This document shows positions 37,182-45,665 of a DNA stretch of 64,000 nucleotides, piece by piece; the first letter of the stretch is position 1; each line of letters opens with the position of its first letter. The notes under the pieces were generated by a model that did not search any database, was not told the DNA's origin, and was given only the letters and a program-made list of their open reading frames with translations. Location of the stretch: the IMG/VR virus record IMGVR_UViG_3300049847_000494, positions 62,001-126,000 of that record, one strand, 5' to 3'. A program made the translations under genes and the position numbers. This DNA is from a virus.

Positions 37182-37523
37182 ATGGCACTAATAAGAATTA
37201 AACTAAATCCTGCAGTAGATCGTTCAGCTTCTATAGTGTTGGGTGATCAAGGCAGGGTAACAAACATAAGCCACACAATACCTATTGACAAATATCCGGA
37301 ATCGAGTCAATATCTAGGATATTGGAAGAATGCACGTTCTTCTGATGGTATCTTGGTCATTACGCACTGGTATCAGTCTTTTGAAGAAGACTCATTTAAA
37401 CGATGGAACTTTGCTATTTTAGCACAAATAGCTGATTTGATCGATAAAAGTAAAGTTATTGTAGAGTTAGCAGGGACACCACAAACCTCAACATACGTTA
37501 GAACAGCTCATATTGTTACGTAA
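37182..37523 (+). CDS. Hypothetical protein, 113 aa
   Basis: The protein is beta-rich with a hydrophobic end (VIVELAGTPQTSTYVRTAHI). It starts at the base after the upstream stop. The core WKNARSSDGILVITHWYQSF suggests a compact fold. Likely structural by context. No family is recognised. Confidence 0.5.
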   Translation: MALIRIKLNPAVDRSASIVLGDQGRVTNISHTIPIDKYPESSQYLGYWKNARSSDGILVITHWYQSFEEDSFKRWNFAILAQIADLIDKSKVIVELAGTPQTSTYVRTAHIVT

Positions 37524-37552
37524 TAAGTAAACCCTACCATAAGGAGGATCTC

Positions 37553-37750
37553 ATGACATATATTGTTATCGATATTTGGGGTGAATCTGAGGATGTAAAG
37601 CAGGTAGGGTCTAATTGTGATAAATGTGGTTGTAGTGAAGAAAACTTAAAAAAACTAGGTTCTAGTGATTTATGTAACAACTGCTTTGTTAAAGCAGTTG
37701 ACTACATAATACCAAATATAACACCCCAATTAGAGATTGTTAAAGACTAA
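37553..37750 (+). CDS. Small zinc-ribbon protein, 65 aa
   Basis: Two CxxC-type pairs, CDKCGC and LCNNC, form a zinc ribbon in a 65-aa protein. AAGGAGG sits six bases before the start. The first 15 residues form a strand. It lies between small virion-type genes and the RuvC-like gene. It could be a transcription or nucleic-acid-binding factor. Confidence 0.55.
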   Translation: MTYIVIDIWGESEDVKQVGSNCDKCGCSEENLKKLGSSDLCNNCFVKAVDYIIPNITPQLEIVKD

Positions 37751-37773
37751 AGTCGAAATAGTTATTTGGTATT

Positions 37774-38298
37774 GTGGGTGCCATAAAAAAAGCGAAAACC
37801 AAGAAAAAAGCTGAAACATTACCTATAAAAAAGTTTAAACGTGTATTAGGTTTAGATCCAGGTGTAGTTAATTTTGGGGCTACATTACTTATTGATGGTA
37901 AACCTAATAAAACTTTCTGGGTAAAGGCACAACAAAACATATATGATGATGGTGTATTCATTAATAATATAATTGATATTATAAGAGAAACTAAGCCAGA
38001 TTTGATTATAGCTGAGCGATATCAATTTAGAGGTTTACAATCTGTTTATGTAGAAGTGGTAAGCCAGATGCTTGGTAGATTATCCATCATAACACGAATT
38101 TTATTTAATAAAGAGTTAGTTCAAATAACAGCTGCTCAATGGAAAAACTTCTATAAAGTTAAAAAGCTAAAAAATGGTGTATGGAGTTTATTTCCTAATT
38201 GTAGGATTTTCGAAGAAATTCATCAAGTTGATGCTGCTGCTATCGGTAAATATGGCTGGGAAACCCTAGATTCCCGTATTCCAATAAGATTCAAATAG
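37774..38298 (+). CDS. RuvC-like Holliday junction resolvase
   Basis: This is a 174-aa protein with the RuvC-family core: VLGLDPGVVNFG (Asp28), LIIAERYQFRG (Glu81) and IHQVDAAAIGKYG (His150 and Asp153, in the order of RuvC's third and fourth acidic sites). The family cuts four-way junctions, which phages need to resolve packaging substrates made by recombination. The start is GTG 37774; the N-terminus is Lys-rich (KKAKTKKKAETLPIKK). The combination with RecA and SbcCD in this window supports a recombination role. Close to the poxvirus/mitochondrial-type RuvC branch by appearance only. Confidence 0.8.
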   Translation: MGAIKKAKTKKKAETLPIKKFKRVLGLDPGVVNFGATLLIDGKPNKTFWVKAQQNIYDDGVFINNIIDIIRETKPDLIIAERYQFRGLQSVYVEVVSQMLGRLSIITRILFNKELVQITAAQWKNFYKVKKLKNGVWSLFPNCRIFEEIHQVDAAAIGKYGWETLDSRIPIRFK

Positions 38299-38316
38299 AA
38301 AGATATTGCAACTAAC

Positions 38317-38601
38317 ATGACTGATTTTGATGGATTATATCCAGCATGGACATGTACGACCCAAGAAGCTAAAACTATTGGTGATCGTTTAGGTGTAGAC
38401 TGGAAACGGTTTCCTTTAGAAGAGCTTCGAAGAGGTATTGAAGTTGAATTTGAGCATAACTCCGATATTGTAGGAGCTGCTCGTATTGCATTAGAACATT
38501 TAATGGAGTCAAGCACCTACTATACAGATTTAGATAAGATGGAGAAGCAAGAAAAAATATCAAGTCACCGTAAATTGCTTTTAGATTTTCTAAAAAGGTA
38601 A
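38317..38601 (+). CDS. DUF5661-like protein, 94 aa
   Basis: The sequence has IGDRLGVDWKRFPLEELRRG followed by IEVEFEHNSDI and ALEHLMESSTYYTDLDKMEK. This is the arrangement I associate with DUF5661: a Gly-x-Glu-x-E-H segment followed by a HLxEXXXYY element. Those proteins are small, common in phages and of unknown function. It is 94 aa. The gene is the last clear ORF of the plus block before the structured leader. Confidence 0.55.
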   Translation: MTDFDGLYPAWTCTTQEAKTIGDRLGVDWKRFPLEELRRGIEVEFEHNSDIVGAARIALEHLMESSTYYTDLDKMEKQEKISSHRKLLLDFLKR

Positions 38602-38614
38602 CTTACAAATCTCT

Positions 38615-38760
38615 GTAGTGGTTTCAAGCTTAAACAGCTATAACCTGACGGGTTTTACCACTACTTAACTGGTACCTAAAAAGTACCCACAACCCGAAGA
38701 GCCTGGCTACCAGGCATTAGTCTGGTTAAAAAGGCTTAGATACTAAATCTGGGAGGTAAT
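38615..38760 (+). ncRNA. Structured RNA candidate with alternative pairing
   Basis: Non-coding region after the DUF5661-like gene. The 8-bp stem GTAGTGGT (38615-38622)/ACCACTAC (38657-38664) encloses two small stems, giving a three-way junction. A hairpin GGTAC (38671-38675)/GTACC (38683-38687) follows. GCCTGG (38701)/CCAGGC (ending 38715) forms a strong stem. The same CCAG could instead pair with CTGG (38721-38725), and AGCCT with AGGCT, so alternative folds are possible. A GGGAGG ribosome-binding site and tiny ORF follow. A riboswitch, attenuator or trans-acting RNA are all possible. Confidence 0.4.
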
Positions 38761-38766
38761 GTAGTT

Positions 38767-38853
38767 ATGAAATCAAAAACAAATTACAACTTTAAAATAC
38801 TTAGCTGTATTGGCTATATACAGCGTTTTACCCAACCAAATTTTAGTATTTAG
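38767..38853 (+). CDS. Tiny ORF, 28 aa, after structured leader
   Basis: The ORF begins MKSKTNYNFKILSCIGYIQR and ends NFSI. GGGAGG lies about ten bases upstream. It is too short for any assignment and could be a leader peptide for the structured RNA or a real small protein. A terminator follows. Confidence 0.35.
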   Translation: MKSKTNYNFKILSCIGYIQRFTQPNFSI

Positions 38854-38874
38854 AACATAACAAAGTTAGTTACT

Positions 38875-38898
38875 AACCCACCTAGCAGGTGGGTTTTC
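38875..38898 (+). terminator. Rho-independent terminator at convergent junction
   Basis: AACCCACCT (38875-38883) pairs with AGGTGGGTT (38887-38895) across the AGC loop, followed by TTTTC on the plus strand. The minus strand has no U-tract, so it mainly ends plus-strand transcripts that face the convergent gene at 38882-39661, whose stop codon lies inside the stem. Confidence 0.8.
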
Positions 38899-39661
38899 TA
38901 ATTAAGTCCTGTAGCCAATCTAAATCTTCTGTTGATATATCTAAGGCTTGTTGCAAATTTTGCAGATTAGCATACTTAGAAGTAGTCCAGGTAAGCAGCT
39001 CTTTGATATCAACACCGGAAAAAGCTTCTAACTTAGCTATATGCTTAGGCTTAATTTTTTCACAAGACTCACTACAGTAATGAAAAGTAACATCTTCATT
39101 AGAATTAACAGGCTTCTCACAGGTATAACAAACAGGAGCTTGGATTACTAGGAATTGAGGATCTAACCCAAAATCAGTGGAAGCCTCTGTAGTTAGCTTA
39201 CGCATTTTAGTTAGTACTATATTGAGTTTTTCCATGATAGTTTTAGTAGAGAAACCTAGTACAAGGCTTAAATCTAAAACGTCTAATGATTCTAGCTTAT
39301 TGTGCTGCATATAAACTAAAGCACAGTTTTTAACGCCAGGATAAGTAGTATGAAAAGCACATTCAGGAAGGTTACAGTCAGTTACGATAGTGTTGTTAAT
39401 AACAGGACAGCGTACAGCTGTTGTTTTAGTTACACTAGGAGGTAGTATACCTAAAGATTCTGTGATGTTTAAAGCTAAGTATCCGTTTTTATTCATAATA
39501 GTATTCATGGAAGAGATAAGAGTACATTTATCACAAGTTTTTAAATTAGGTAAACCGGCTGATTGTATCAGCCCATCAACTTTATCACAAGTCTCAGAGC
39601 GGATCAAGCCATGCTTGCATGCGCTATTAAAGACTTTTAATTTTTTCACCATATGTAACAT
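38882..39661 (-). CDS. Cys-rich protein with helix-turn-helix, candidate regulator
   Basis: The protein has 13 Cys in four groups (HGLIRSETCDKV, TCDKCT, CNLPECAFH plus NCALVY, and CYTCEKP...YCSESCEK), plausibly several zinc sites. Between them, DLSLVLGFSTKTIMEKLNIV looks like a helix-turn-helix or sigma-4-like element, followed by LTKMRK. It is the only minus-strand gene in the plus-strand half, transcribed alone and divergently from 39734. This suggests a regulatory protein for late or middle transcription. No named family is assigned. Confidence 0.5.
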   Translation of the reverse strand: MLHMVKKLKVFNSACKHGLIRSETCDKVDGLIQSAGLPNLKTCDKCTLISSMNTIMNKNGYLALNITESLGILPPSVTKTTAVRCPVINNTIVTDCNLPECAFHTTYPGVKNCALVYMQHNKLESLDVLDLSLVLGFSTKTIMEKLNIVLTKMRKLTTEASTDFGLDPQFLVIQAPVCYTCEKPVNSNEDVTFHYCSESCEKIKPKHIAKLEAFSGVDIKELLTWTTSKYANLQNLQQALDISTEDLDWLQDLIRKPTC

Positions 39662-39733
39662 TTACAGGTATTTTTGTAAATGGTTATATATTTAAGCCAG
39701 TGGTACTAATTTAATGGTAATAGGAGAATCATA

Positions 39734-40555
39734 ATGCTCAGCAAGGCTGATAAAATCTTGGACAGACTAGCAGCCACAACTGCTGCTGCAGGCTTACCAA
39801 AACGTAGTGATATGTATGTTGCAGACGTACAAGCTATCGATAATGCAAAGTGTAAAGTACTTGTCGGTTATAAAGCTGACAATGCAGATGCACCTACGTT
39901 GGCACAACTAGAAGATTTCTTCGATCATACTTTCGGTAATAAGATTGTAGCACAAACAAGCTCTGCTCAAGTTCATGCAGATAACAGTTCAATAAGCGTT
40001 GTAGCTACACTAAATGTACCTACAAGAGCTTATGCCGATATCAATGATCTAATCCGTGTTTCATCTAATACTTTTATGGATGAAAAGACACAAAATCTAT
40101 GGCAGGTAGTAGATACAGGGACGATGAAATATCTTTCAAGGCAATCTAAGGAAGATATTGCAGAAATCGTACAAGCTCGCAAGGCTAAAAATGTGGTAAG
40201 AGCTGCCAGTTTTGATAAAATCAAAACAGCAGCGCCTATGGCATTAGCCGGTGACCAGGTTAAGTTTATGTCAGCACAGAACGTAATTCTAATGGGCGAA
40301 GTAACCAGTATTAGTGATGTTAAAGCAGTCATCAAGGCTAATGGAGCATCCCACTCGGTTGATCGTCATGCTATTCTACAAATTGTAGAACGTAGTGGTA
40401 GTAATCTAAAGTCACAGAAAATGAATCTAAATGATTACTTTACTAAAGCTTTTGGTGACGCTGGTTTTGCTAAAGAGCTTACCAAAGAGACAACCCAGGA
40501 AGACGGGCTGGGTACTACCGTACCAACCTCATTTGACAAACCAAAAAAGCGCTAA
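39734..40555 (+). CDS. Hypothetical protein, 273 aa
   Basis: The first residues (MLSKADKILDRLAATTAAAG) are helical and Ala-rich. The body has SSISVVATLNVPTRAYADIN and LWQVVDTGTMKYLSRQSKED. It looks like a soluble alpha/beta protein. It has its own promoter region (divergent gap) and a strong terminator, so it is probably well expressed. Codon usage looks less AT-biased than the neighbours (impression only). Function unknown. Confidence 0.55.
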   Translation: MLSKADKILDRLAATTAAAGLPKRSDMYVADVQAIDNAKCKVLVGYKADNADAPTLAQLEDFFDHTFGNKIVAQTSSAQVHADNSSISVVATLNVPTRAYADINDLIRVSSNTFMDEKTQNLWQVVDTGTMKYLSRQSKEDIAEIVQARKAKNVVRAASFDKIKTAAPMALAGDQVKFMSAQNVILMGEVTSISDVKAVIKANGASHSVDRHAILQIVERSGSNLKSQKMNLNDYFTKAFGDAGFAKELTKETTQEDGLGTTVPTSFDKPKKR

Positions 40556-40578
40556 ACTAACTAAATAAACCGTAAAGG

Positions 40579-40611
40579 AAAAGCCTGTGCCTTAATGGCT
40601 CAGGCTTTTTT
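40579..40611 (+). terminator. Strong terminator abutting the next start codon
   Basis: AAGCCTG (40581-40587) pairs with CAGGCTT (40601-40607), and inner GCC pairs with GGC around TTAAT, followed by a T-run to 40611. The start of the next ORF (40618) is just a few bases beyond the T-run, without a Shine-Dalgarno. Read-through, an attenuator or leaderless translation may therefore control that gene. Confidence 0.85.
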
Positions 40612-40617
40612 AGTAAA

Positions 40618-40902
40618 ATGAATAAAATAAATAAAATTGCTAACAATTTAAATAAACTAGCGGCAACTGATATATCTACATCAGAGCTTCGTGAGGCTAT
40701 GAAAGCGCCTTTACAAGAATTAGCTACACAAAAAGCTGATATAGAGAACGTGGAAACTCTTACAACAGACGAAGTAAAAACAATAGAAAACATAATAGAT
40801 ATAGGTAAAGCTTTGGTAGATATTTCTAATAAAACAAATTCTATCAACTTAAAGCTTAAACCTATATTAGTCATAGTAGGACAAGCCTTGCAAGGATTGT
40901 AA
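40618..40902 (+). CDS. Hypothetical protein, 94 aa, helical
   Basis: The N-terminus is Lys/Asn-rich (MNKINKIANNLNKLA) and the body is an acidic helical repeat. It has no Shine-Dalgarno and sits directly beyond a terminator. Function unknown. The helical acidic body might be an assembly chaperone. Confidence 0.45.
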   Translation: MNKINKIANNLNKLAATDISTSELREAMKAPLQELATQKADIENVETLTTDEVKTIENIIDIGKALVDISNKTNSINLKLKPILVIVGQALQGL

Positions 40903-40925
40903 ATATAAATGTAAAGGAAGTTTAA

Positions 40926-41534
40926 ATGCTTGAAAGCTGTCGTGTATGTCAGTTAGATTTATTTGTAGTTAGTAAAATCAGATCAAAATACCTTGAAGGT
41001 GCCGACTTAGAAGACATATCTACATTATTTGATCTAAGTTTAGATGATATTCGAGAACATTGTCACAACTGCATTAAAAGACCAAAAAGTACTCAAGCTA
41101 GGTACAAGGATATCATTGAAAAGCTTGAAGATGATATTGAGTTAGTTCGTGCTAATATGAGTGTTAAAGGTGACGACGGTGAAAGTGAAAATACTATACC
41201 AGCCCTAGTTCAAGGTTATGCTCGTCTGATTTCCGAGTATAAAGATTCTATTGTAAAGCTAGAAGCTCTTACTAAACCTGAAGACCAGGTTAAGGATACT
41301 ATTATACAGGTTATCAATCCACTTATTAAGGATGTTCTAAGGAACATAACCGAAGAAACAAGTAAATTAAAAGGTGAAATGAGAGTATCTGGTATACAGG
41401 AAGATATTATCCTAAAGCTTTTAGAGGATTTTTTCAAACGTATTGCACTAAAGCTGAAAAAATCATCAGATGATTCTGTTTCAAACTTAAAAGTATACTT
41501 TGGGGCGGATAGCTACATTAGCGAAAAGGAATAG
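40926..41534 (+). CDS. Candidate small terminase subunit, 202 aa
   Basis: The protein lies two genes upstream of the large terminase. Residues 1-50 contain a Cys-rich start (ESCRVCQLD) and a helix-turn-helix-like stretch (GADLEDISTLFDLSLDDIRE) followed by CHNC; a zinc-assisted DNA-binding domain is plausible. The rest is a coiled coil (about 65-190). Small terminases bind packaging sites with an N-terminal HTH and oligomerise with a coiled coil. The identification is by order and architecture only. Confidence 0.45.
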   Translation: MLESCRVCQLDLFVVSKIRSKYLEGADLEDISTLFDLSLDDIREHCHNCIKRPKSTQARYKDIIEKLEDDIELVRANMSVKGDDGESENTIPALVQGYARLISEYKDSIVKLEALTKPEDQVKDTIIQVINPLIKDVLRNITEETSKLKGEMRVSGIQEDIILKLLEDFFKRIALKLKKSSDDSVSNLKVYFGADSYISEKE

Positions 41535-41537
41535 AGT

Positions 41538-42629
41538 ATGAAACTCCTAAATTTTGATAATCCTACTGGAATTAGAACGGAATCTACGCAAGAGAATGGT
41601 TATGAATATGAAACAAATAACCCTGAAGATGTTGTAACGGGTAATAATCTTAACATATTGCCGAGTGCTCTTTCTATAAAAGAGGATTCAGTCATTGATC
41701 GGGCTCTGCCTTGGGCTCAAACTCCTTACAATTTAGAACCTGGTCATGGTTTATCTGTTGTGGATATGCTAAGAAGAGTAGCTGAAAGTATAAAACTAAG
41801 GGTAGCTGCAAGTAATGAGGATAATCTAAACTGGAAGCAAGCTTTAACTATTATCAAAAATACGTTCAAAGAAAATAAGTTAAAACTTGTTGAGTTTAAA
41901 GATAGGAATAAGCCAGAAGCTATACCTTACTATACACAGAAAACAGCAGAAGGGATATTTTTCTGGATTCACCATAGAGAACAAGCTGAAGCTTCTCTTA
42001 ATGAAGCTGTTAAGCGTTTACAAGCTAATGGTATGACAGCTACAAGAAAAGAAAGCGGTATTTTATTACAACCATCAGCACCATTAACAGAAGTTTTTAC
42101 AACAGATGCCGTAGCTACTTATACCAAAGGTACTATAGTACAAAGTGATCCTAACGATGAGTGGAGTAAGCTTGATGTTAAAGGTACGATAGTAAGCTAT
42201 AGCTATGACCCTATTTGTAAAAAGCTGTCAATTTACTGTAGTAAAGGTCCAATTGAAGTAGGTACTTCTTTCCAGGTAACTAATGCAAATTCAAAGCAAA
42301 TAGCCAAAATTATAAAGTATCAAGTGGAAATTTATAAAAAGCTATTTAATCCAGAAACTTATGGGCTGGTAAGTACTACTAAGCCACTAAAGTTAAAAAA
42401 GCATATTATTACGTACTGTGATAATGGTATATCTTTTATAGTAACACCAGAAGGTCATGTTTTTGCCATGACGGAAAAGGGTGAAAGCCGACTTTGTAAA
42501 GAAGAAGGTAAGATCAGCTTAAACCCTGAATTATCATTTAGACGAGTTACACCTAGTACCAAATATGTGTACGGTGAAATGTGGAATAAGTTTGGTCATT
42601 TACTAAATAAGCGTGGATTACTAAAATAG
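41538..42629 (+). CDS. Hypothetical protein, 363 aa
   Basis: The protein lies between the terminase small-subunit candidate and TerL. Early residues are disordered (TESTQENGYEYETNNPEDV). Then there is a helical region, and a beta-rich C-terminal half (IVSYSYDPICKKLSIYCSKG, NGISFIVTPEGHVFAMTEKG). The packing-gene neighbourhood suggests a packaging or head-assembly role. No family is recognised. Confidence 0.5.
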   Translation: MKLLNFDNPTGIRTESTQENGYEYETNNPEDVVTGNNLNILPSALSIKEDSVIDRALPWAQTPYNLEPGHGLSVVDMLRRVAESIKLRVAASNEDNLNWKQALTIIKNTFKENKLKLVEFKDRNKPEAIPYYTQKTAEGIFFWIHHREQAEASLNEAVKRLQANGMTATRKESGILLQPSAPLTEVFTTDAVATYTKGTIVQSDPNDEWSKLDVKGTIVSYSYDPICKKLSIYCSKGPIEVGTSFQVTNANSKQIAKIIKYQVEIYKKLFNPETYGLVSTTKPLKLKKHIITYCDNGISFIVTPEGHVFAMTEKGESRLCKEEGKISLNPELSFRRVTPSTKYVYGEMWNKFGHLLNKRGLLK

Positions 42630-42661
42630 TATAATTAATTAAAAAGATTTAAATAGGTATT

Positions 42662-45655
42662 ATGGTAAAACGAAGAGACATATCGAACAGCCATTTATTA
42701 GATATTGATGCTTTAGTAAATACTGTCATCAATAGCGGCTTATCACCTGATGTTTTTGAAGTAGAAGTTGACTTACCAAGAGCAAAGAATGTTGTCGATT
42801 TTGCTCTAGGACCATCATTTTTAAATATTGAGAGGCTATTTGCTAAACAATTAGAACAAGCAGTAAAGTTGTTTGCCGAATATTGTCCTGAATGCTCGAA
42901 TGTACCTTATCTAAACGAGGTACCTACCGAAGACAGCGTGTCACAATTTTTAGGTAATGTACAGCTGTTAGAATTCAGTATATGTCCTAAGTGCCAAAAG
43001 AACAAGAAAGAGCTGTTTAAAACTTACCCTAACGAGCTTGTAAGCTGTTTAGGTCAAAGGTCAGGTAAAACAGCGCTAGCTGGTGGGGTTATTTTTCCTT
43101 ATATTTTACACAGATTCCTAAAGATAACTAACCCTACAAGGTATTTAGGTCTTATGCCTAATACCATGTTACAAATGACAATGGTAGCTGTTACAGCTAC
43201 GCAAGCTTATGAAACTTTATGGCTAGCTACATCAGGAACAATAAAATCAGCCCCTTGGTTCAAGGAATACCACAAAGCTCTTAGAGAAGAAGAAAAGATA
43301 AAAGGACTAACACCAGGATCACTTATCTCCGTTTTAGATACTTTTATCTGGTATGGCAATAAAAAAATATCAGTAACATATCAAGCTGCAGATGGCAAAG
43401 CATTAAGAGGAAGAACTAGAATAGCTGCAGGTATTGACGAGTTAGCACACTTTAATAGCTCAAAATCAGTGGTACGAGCTAACCCAGAAGAGACTTATAC
43501 AGCTCTTGATAATAGCCTAAGGACAGTACGAAACTCTACAGATGCCTTATGGGCTAAAGGAGATTATGATGTTCCCACGGCTTACATGTTAAATATAAGC
43601 TCACCAAGATCGCAATACGACAAGATGATGCGGCTATTAAAGCAAGCAGAAACCGATATCCGAAAAGTTGCATTCCATTATGCCAGTTGGGAAGCATCCC
43701 CTGTGATGCCGCGAGAAAGCTTAAAAAGCGTCGAGTTTAGTACACCTATAATATTTTGGAGAGATTTCGGGGCACAGCCGCCTTTGGCTGATAGCCCTTT
43801 CATGAACAACAAGAATTCAATTTATAATATAAAAAGTAATAAAAATCCAGTATTTACAACAAAACCTATTTATGTTAAAGATAAAGCTGGAAATGGCAAG
43901 TTCATAGCTGCAGAATTAACAAGTTGCGATATTGACAAGCAAACAGCGCGTATAGTAACATGTGATGCTGGTGAGTCAGGTAACTGTTTTGCTATTTCAC
44001 TACATCATATTGAAACTAATGACAATGAAACTCAAATAATTTTAGATGGTACCGTTTCAGTAGCACCTGAAAAAATACCCGAGTTAGATTCAACTGTTAC
44101 AGTACATTTCCCTACTATGTTTGAAATAATATTGCAGCTAAGCAAAAACTTTAATGTTGAATATGTAGTATATGATAGATGGCAATGTGTTGTTGGTGAT
44201 ACTCTGGTGTATACTTCTGATGGTATCAAGAAAATAAAAAACTTACATGAAGACCAGTATGGTGTTTTTAACTTAGATACTACAATAGCAGATTTAGAGG
44301 GTATCAATAAAACTACAAAATGGGGTAAGCTTAAAAGTAGGGATCTGATTGAGATTACTACTAAAAACGACTATTCTATAACAGGTACAGCTGACCACAA
44401 ACTATGGACTATAGATGAAGATGCTAATCTTATATGGTGTAAAATAGGAGATCTGAAAACTACTGATTATTTAGCGTTAAAATCCCCAAATCTATGGGCA
44501 GAACAACCATGCAAGCAGCAGTATTCTGAATCAGGTTACGTGACAGCCAAAACAGCAGAAATAATGGCGTACTTAAGTGATCTTGATACGTCCCCAAGTA
44601 AAGAAATACCAAAAGAGATATTAGAATCACCTAAAAGTCTAGTAGTAATTTACCTGAAAACCCTCCTAGGGTTAAGAGAAAACACAGTAATATCTTACTA
44701 TTCGGATCGATCTTTGATTTTCCTAAAACAGTTACAAGCTATACTCCTAAACTTAGGAGTTTTTACAAATAAAATAAGTAAGGCTAAATCAGGATTGTAT
44801 CGTTTAACTATAGCCAATCAGCATACTCTCTATAAGGAGTTAGATATAAAGTCGAGTATACTTGATTTAGAACAAAAGTTAAATATTGTAAAAAATACAG
44901 AAATCCTACCTATTGGTAAAGTAATACAGAGTTGGGTACAAAGACATAGTATTAAACTACCCAAAAAGATATACACTAAAAAATGTATATCTAAAAAAGT
45001 CTATCTGGAAAAGATAGAAAGTTTGGTCCTAAACACAGAGCCTGAGTTAGCGGCTAAAATTGCTAAAATGCTACCTTTTTACTGGACACCTATTAAGTCT
45101 ATACAAGAAGCCGGTGTAGCGGATGTATATGACATCACAGTACCTAAGACCAGTAGTTTTATAGCTAATGGTATTGTAAGCCATAATAGCACAGGGGAAA
45201 TCCAGCGTTTACGTGATTTGAAGATCAATGCTGAGCGTTATAGCCCAAAACTGGCAGATTTTATTGAATTGCGTGGTTTAGTAGAGAGTGAAAGCTATAA
45301 AACCCCAAAATGGGAATATGAAAATCTTGAGGATTTAGATATATCCAACCCAAAAAAACTTGCAGCAGCTCCTTATACGCATCTTGCACTACAGATGGCA
45401 ACCGTACAGGAAAACGGTAAAAAAGTTCTCAAGCCTGAAGAAGGTGATGATGACATTTTTCGAACGGTTGTATTAGCTACAAGGTATTTACTCCTACACA
45501 AGAGTATGTTTCTAAAAGCTGGTAAAGGTAACGTTATAAAACCTAAAGGTTATTATGGTGTCGTTATAGGTAAAAGCTCAGGATCATCAGCTAGTTTTGG
45601 CGGTGGCTCTAAAGCAAACTCTTTTGTAGGTGTTGTTAAACGAAAAACGGAATAG
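42662..45655 (+). CDS. Terminase large subunit with intein
   Basis: TerL packages phage DNA using an N-terminal ATPase and C-terminal RNase H-like nuclease. The precursor is 997 aa; removal of a 334-aa intein leaves 663 aa. ATPase motifs are CLGQRSGKTALA (Walker A, near residue 135) and IAAGIDELAHF (Walker B). Nuclease motifs include VTCDAGESGNC (first Asp) and VVYDRWQ, where the intein splits the second acidic motif (Asp-Arg-Trp-Gln then Ser+1). An N-terminal CxxC...CxxC cluster is extra. The Walker A begins with GQRSGKT, a variation seen in large-phage terminases. The TerL call is strong on motif order. Confidence 0.85.
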   Translation: MVKRRDISNSHLLDIDALVNTVINSGLSPDVFEVEVDLPRAKNVVDFALGPSFLNIERLFAKQLEQAVKLFAEYCPECSNVPYLNEVPTEDSVSQFLGNVQLLEFSICPKCQKNKKELFKTYPNELVSCLGQRSGKTALAGGVIFPYILHRFLKITNPTRYLGLMPNTMLQMTMVAVTATQAYETLWLATSGTIKSAPWFKEYHKALREEEKIKGLTPGSLISVLDTFIWYGNKKISVTYQAADGKALRGRTRIAAGIDELAHFNSSKSVVRANPEETYTALDNSLRTVRNSTDALWAKGDYDVPTAYMLNISSPRSQYDKMMRLLKQAETDIRKVAFHYASWEASPVMPRESLKSVEFSTPIIFWRDFGAQPPLADSPFMNNKNSIYNIKSNKNPVFTTKPIYVKDKAGNGKFIAAELTSCDIDKQTARIVTCDAGESGNCFAISLHHIETNDNETQIILDGTVSVAPEKIPELDSTVTVHFPTMFEIILQLSKNFNVEYVVYDRWQCVVGDTLVYTSDGIKKIKNLHEDQYGVFNLDTTIADLEGINKTTKWGKLKSRDLIEITTKNDYSITGTADHKLWTIDEDANLIWCKIGDLKTTDYLALKSPNLWAEQPCKQQYSESGYVTAKTAEIMAYLSDLDTSPSKEIPKEILESPKSLVVIYLKTLLGLRENTVISYYSDRSLIFLKQLQAILLNLGVFTNKISKAKSGLYRLTIANQHTLYKELDIKSSILDLEQKLNIVKNTEILPIGKVIQSWVQRHSIKLPKKIYTKKCISKKVYLEKIESLVLNTEPELAAKIAKMLPFYWTPIKSIQEAGVADVYDITVPKTSSFIANGIVSHNSTGEIQRLRDLKINAERYSPKLADFIELRGLVESESYKTPKWEYENLEDLDISNPKKLAAAPYTHLALQMATVQENGKKVLKPEEGDDDIFRTVVLATRYLLLHKSMFLKAGKGNVIKPKGYYGVVIGKSSGSSASFGGGSKANSFVGVVKRKTE
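44186..45187 (+). mobile_element. Intein in TerL with degenerate LAGLIDADG domain
   Basis: The intein spans residues 509-842 (334 aa). Block A is CVVGDTLVYTSDG (Cys1). Block B has TGTADHKLW (TxxH). Block F is VYDITVPKTSSF, with the C-terminal tip ANGIVSHN and Ser+1, so splicing residues are complete. The endonuclease-like middle (about residues 629-710) keeps the fold signature (LIFLKQLQAILLNLGVFTNK), but the two catalytic motifs read IMAYLSDLD and YLKTLLGLREN instead of LLGYLIGDG/FLRGLFDADG, losing the acidic residues. It should splice but not home. Confidence 0.88.
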
Positions 45656-45665
45656 GAAGTAAAGT

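Noticed and set aside
38601-38760. Possible tRNA in the structured region
   Set aside because: The outer 8-bp stem encloses only 34 nt and there is no T-arm consensus or CCA-like end, so no tRNA could be supported.
40557-40874. Minus-strand 105-aa ORF
   Set aside because: It overlaps a well-packed plus-strand ORF and the terminator. Leu/Ile/Ser-rich antisense composition.
44186-45187. Group I intron instead of intein in TerL
   Set aside because: The reading frame is open throughout and intein splicing blocks are complete.
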